From: Fodinisporobacter ferrooxydans
Lineage (GTDB): Bacteria > Bacillota > Bacilli > Tumebacillales > MYW30-H2
Assembly: GCF_022818495.1 (NCBI RefSeq)
Contig: NZ_CP089291.1
Span: forward strand, 2,435,501 to 2,499,500
Direction of reading: 5' to 3'
DNA length: 64,000 nt
Positions within the stretch are counted from its first letter, which is position 1; every line of letters starts with the position of its first letter. This document shows, piece after piece, positions 62,246 to 64,000 of the stretch. The notes beneath the pieces are model-generated. The model ran no database searches. It was not told the DNA's origin and worked only from the letters and a program-made list of their open reading frames with translations. The translations under genes were made by a program, and so were the position numbers.

Positions 62246-63211
62246 ATGAAAAAGCAAATGGGTACACTCGCATTGGCAGGAATTTTGTCAGCAGGCTTGC
62301 TTGCCGGATGTGGATCGCAACAAAATTCATCCACACAAACAGCAAAGGATACTTCAACACAAACAAGCAAAAGCGGGAAAACAATCGGGTTTGTCGTATC
62401 GACGCTAAACAATCCGTTTTTCGTAGCCATGCGGGATGGGGCGCAAGCGGAAGCAACCAAACTAGGTGTAAAATTATTAGTGGAAGATGGCAATAACGAC
62501 CCATCCAGTCAATTGAATCAAATTCAAAACTTGATTCAGCAAAAAGTGGATGCGATCATTTTGAATCCCGCATCCAGTCAAGCTCTTTCCAGTGCGGTTC
62601 AAATGGCGAATCAAGCGAAGATTCCAGTCATTACATTGGACCGCAGCGTAGATTCCGGCAAAGTTGCCACATTTATTGCTTCTGATAATATCAAAGCAGG
62701 TAAAATGGCGGCTGACCAGTTGATTCAAGCGCTCAAGGGAAAAGGCAGTGTAGTGGAATTGCAAGGCGTAATCGGGACATCTGCCGAGCGTGATCGGGAA
62801 AAGGGATTTGATGAGGAAATTGCAACTGCTTCCGGAATCAAAGTAGTTGCGAAACAGCCAGCAGATTTTGATCGGACAAAAGCGCTTAATGTTATGCAAA
62901 ACATTCTGCAAGCAAATCCTAATATTAAAGGAGTCTTTGCCCAAAATGATGAAATGGCTTTGGGAAGTTTAAAAGCCATCCAAGCTGCGAATAAAAAGGG
63001 TATAGCAATTGTTGGAATCGATGGGGAAAAAGAAGCGATCAATAACGTTCAAAATGGCTCCATGCTTGCAGATATAGCACAGCAACCAAGTCAAGAAGGG
63101 GCACTTGGGGTAGACAACGCTTTAAAAGTGATTGAAGGCAAATCTGTACCATCGACGATTGCTTCGCCTCTGCAGCTTGTAGTTAAAGGAACTCAATTCT
63201 CCGGGTTTTAA
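62246..63211 (+). CDS. rbsB: Ribose-binding lipoprotein
   Basis: A 321-residue extracellular binding protein anchored by a lipobox cysteine (LLAGC, about residue 22). The mature part is a pentose-binding periplasmic-binding fold: IGFVVSTLNNPFFVAMRDGAQAEA, DGNNDPSSQLNQIQNLIQQKVDAIILNPASS, and later FAQNDEMALG and VGIDGEKEA, which hold the ribose-contacting Asn, Asp, Arg and Gln. ATG 62246 has good spacing to AAAGGGG; ATG 62237 is too close. Last gene of the operon. Confidence 0.94.
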   Translation: MKKQMGTLALAGILSAGLLAGCGSQQNSSTQTAKDTSTQTSKSGKTIGFVVSTLNNPFFVAMRDGAQAEATKLGVKLLVEDGNNDPSSQLNQIQNLIQQKVDAIILNPASSQALSSAVQMANQAKIPVITLDRSVDSGKVATFIASDNIKAGKMAADQLIQALKGKGSVVELQGVIGTSAERDREKGFDEEIATASGIKVVAKQPADFDRTKALNVMQNILQANPNIKGVFAQNDEMALGSLKAIQAANKKGIAIVGIDGEKEAINNVQNGSMLADIAQQPSQEGALGVDNALKVIEGKSVPSTIASPLQLVVKGTQFSGF

Positions 63212-63271
63212 GCCATACGATTGAGACAGTCATTTCAAGCGAGAGAGTACTTTCAAACGCATATTTTACAT

Positions 63272-63303
63272 GAAAAAGACTTTGCCGCGGCAAAGTCTTT
63301 TTC
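63272..63303 (+). terminator. Terminator of the ribose operon
   Basis: GAAAAAGACTTTGCC (63272-63286) and GGCAAAGTCTTTTTC (63289-63303) form a perfect 15-bp stem with the T-run inside the 3' arm. Confidence 0.92.
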
Positions 63304-63490
63304 AACAACAGGATAAAATCTATAGTAGCCCTGTTCATTTATCCAGGTGTATTCCATGGGCATATTTTACTAGTACGTTTTAACCATTTAAAATAGTCGT
63401 AAAAGATCTGATGATTCACGTGAAATCAAGGTATAGTGTAAGTAAGAAATAGAACTCAAGCAAAACAAAACATTCAAGTTTTTGTTAATA

Positions 63491-63506
63491 CGTGAATTAT
63501 TTCACA
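63491..63506. promoter_or_regulatory. Fnr/Crp-like site 1
   Basis: CGTGA-N6-TCACA differs by one base from the Crp/Fnr-family consensus TGTGA-N6-TCACA. It lies 20 bp upstream of the small gene at 63527, directly before AAGGAG, where binding would repress. Confidence 0.5.
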
Positions 63507-63526
63507 TAATAAGGAGCTGATTAGCG

Positions 63527-63712
63527 ATGTTACTTTGGAAAATTGCAGAAAGAATACACAAAACCAATCTTGATATCGAAAAATGGGTGGATGGTGCGAC
63601 TGCAGATGGATCTCCGTGGGATTTCGAACCTTATCATCGGGTAGAAAATCTGGAAACTCCTCCACGAGAGATTTTGTTGGAAGGTGATGAACATGTTCAC
63701 ATGGTTAATTAA
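63527..63712 (+). CDS. Small protein of unknown function upstream of doxX
   Basis: A 61-residue acidic protein beginning MLLWKIAERIHKTNLDIEKWVDG and ending LLEGDEHVHMVN. ATG 63527 follows AAGGAG at 11 nt. No cysteines, membrane segment or known motif are seen. It shares an Fnr/Crp-like upstream palindrome with the next gene (doxX-like), so the two may respond to the same signal. Confidence 0.55.
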   Translation: MLLWKIAERIHKTNLDIEKWVDGATADGSPWDFEPYHRVENLETPPREILLEGDEHVHMVN

Positions 63713-63747
63713 ATAGGCAGCCATTTCTGAGTTTTTCAACCCGATTA

Positions 63748-63763
63748 TGTGAATGATTTCACA
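63748..63763. promoter_or_regulatory. Fnr/Crp-like site 2
   Basis: TGTGA-N6-TCACA is an exact consensus match, extended to a perfect 8+4+8 palindrome (TATGTGAA...TTCACATA). It lies 34 bp upstream of the doxX-like start. Confidence 0.6.
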
Positions 63764-63797
63764 TAATGATTTTTATAAACCACAGGGGTGAAACGTC

Positions 63798-64000
63798 ATG
63801 TTCACGAATTGGTTACGCACGAATAAGAATGCAGCGATCGTCTTGACAATTCTTCGCGTCTATCTTGGCTGGCAATGGTTGACGGCGGGATTTGAAAAAT
63901 TGACGGGAGCAAAACCGTTTGATGCCAGCGGGTTTTTGACAAACAGTATCAAGCATCCAGTTTTGGGGCCGGCAAAAGATGTCGTCTATCCGATTTTTCA
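63798..64000 (+). CDS. DoxX-family membrane protein (partial, cut by window end)
   Basis: The frame from ATG 63798 (after AGGGGTGAAA) stays open to the window end, giving 67 residues: MFTNWLRTNKNAAIVLTILRVYLGWQWLTAGFEKLTGAKPFD and onward. The pattern R-x-YLGWQWLTAGFEKL is typical of DoxX/DoxD-like membrane proteins, linked elsewhere to thiosulfate:quinone oxidoreductase or oxidative-stress membrane complexes. The C-terminal part lies outside the window. Confidence 0.85.
   Translation, partial: MFTNWLRTNKNAAIVLTILRVYLGWQWLTAGFEKLTGAKPFDASGFLTNSIKHPVLGPAKDVVYPIF

Larger units (their letters stand above)
63212..63526. other. Intergenic region with terminator and Fnr/Crp-like site
   Basis: This 315-nt gap holds the ribose-operon terminator (63272-63303) and an Fnr/Crp-like palindrome (63491-63506). 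A TATAGT at 63432-63437 could be a -10 box, but no good -35 precedes it. No other gene is seen. Confidence 0.5.

Overview
The window reads as chromosome of a low-to-moderate GC, spore-forming Bacillota. The grounds are the apt-relA-dtd gene order, a GerP-like spore protein, a complete rbsRKDACB operon in Bacillus order, AGGAGG-type ribosome binding sites, many TTG/GTG starts, and hairpin-plus-T-run terminators. An Alicyclobacillaceae-like Bacillales host is my guess; the sequence does not prove it. I see no rRNA, tRNA, CRISPR array, intact insertion sequence or replication origin.

Layout. 1-4.7 kb is housekeeping: apt, relA, dtd, a metallo-beta-lactamase hydrolase and yidD. 4.7-8.8 kb holds a cysteine-rich zinc-ribbon-like protein, a DUF1540 protein, a TIM-barrel glycosidase-like protein with two SLH modules next to a holin-like protein, and a YeiH transporter. 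9.0-13.3 kb is a translationally coupled ppx-ppk polyphosphate pair followed by tpx. 13.3-22.9 kb mixes small membrane and ferritin-like proteins, an oligo-1,6-glucosidase, VanW, a GerP-like protein, mntH with a probable MntR site, a broken sulfonate-type ABC ATPase gene and cysteine synthase. 23-38.7 kb has a two-component system, SDRs, PilZ and GGDEF proteins, transporters (BASS, SSS with DUF3311), a heptad-repeat coiled-coil protein, a lipoprotein polysaccharide deacetylase, acetoacetyl-CoA ligase and an aldo/keto reductase.

39-49.9 kb is the most distinctive accessory region. A TauE/SafE exporter and a LacI regulator precede a nine-gene collinear cluster: split transketolase 1 (N, C), an SDR, TRAP transporter DctP/Q/M, a D-2-hydroxyacid dehydrogenase and split transketolase 2 (N, C). 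I infer uptake of a small oxidised carbohydrate, sugar acid or sulfonate, redox steps, and two-carbon transfer by two transketolases; the substrate is unknown.

50-56 kb has a secreted copper-amine-oxidase-N-domain protein, an MFS carrier, a class III CoA-transferase with a crotonase that lacks both usual catalytic glutamates, a GntR/FCD regulator, and a P-loop protein with an Asp23-like tail. 57-63.3 kb is the ribose operon with four near-identical LacI-type operators. The window ends in a small gene and a truncated doxX gene, each behind a TGTGA-N6-TCACA-like palindrome. A dispersed hairpin repeat occurs four times, each time directly after a stop codon.
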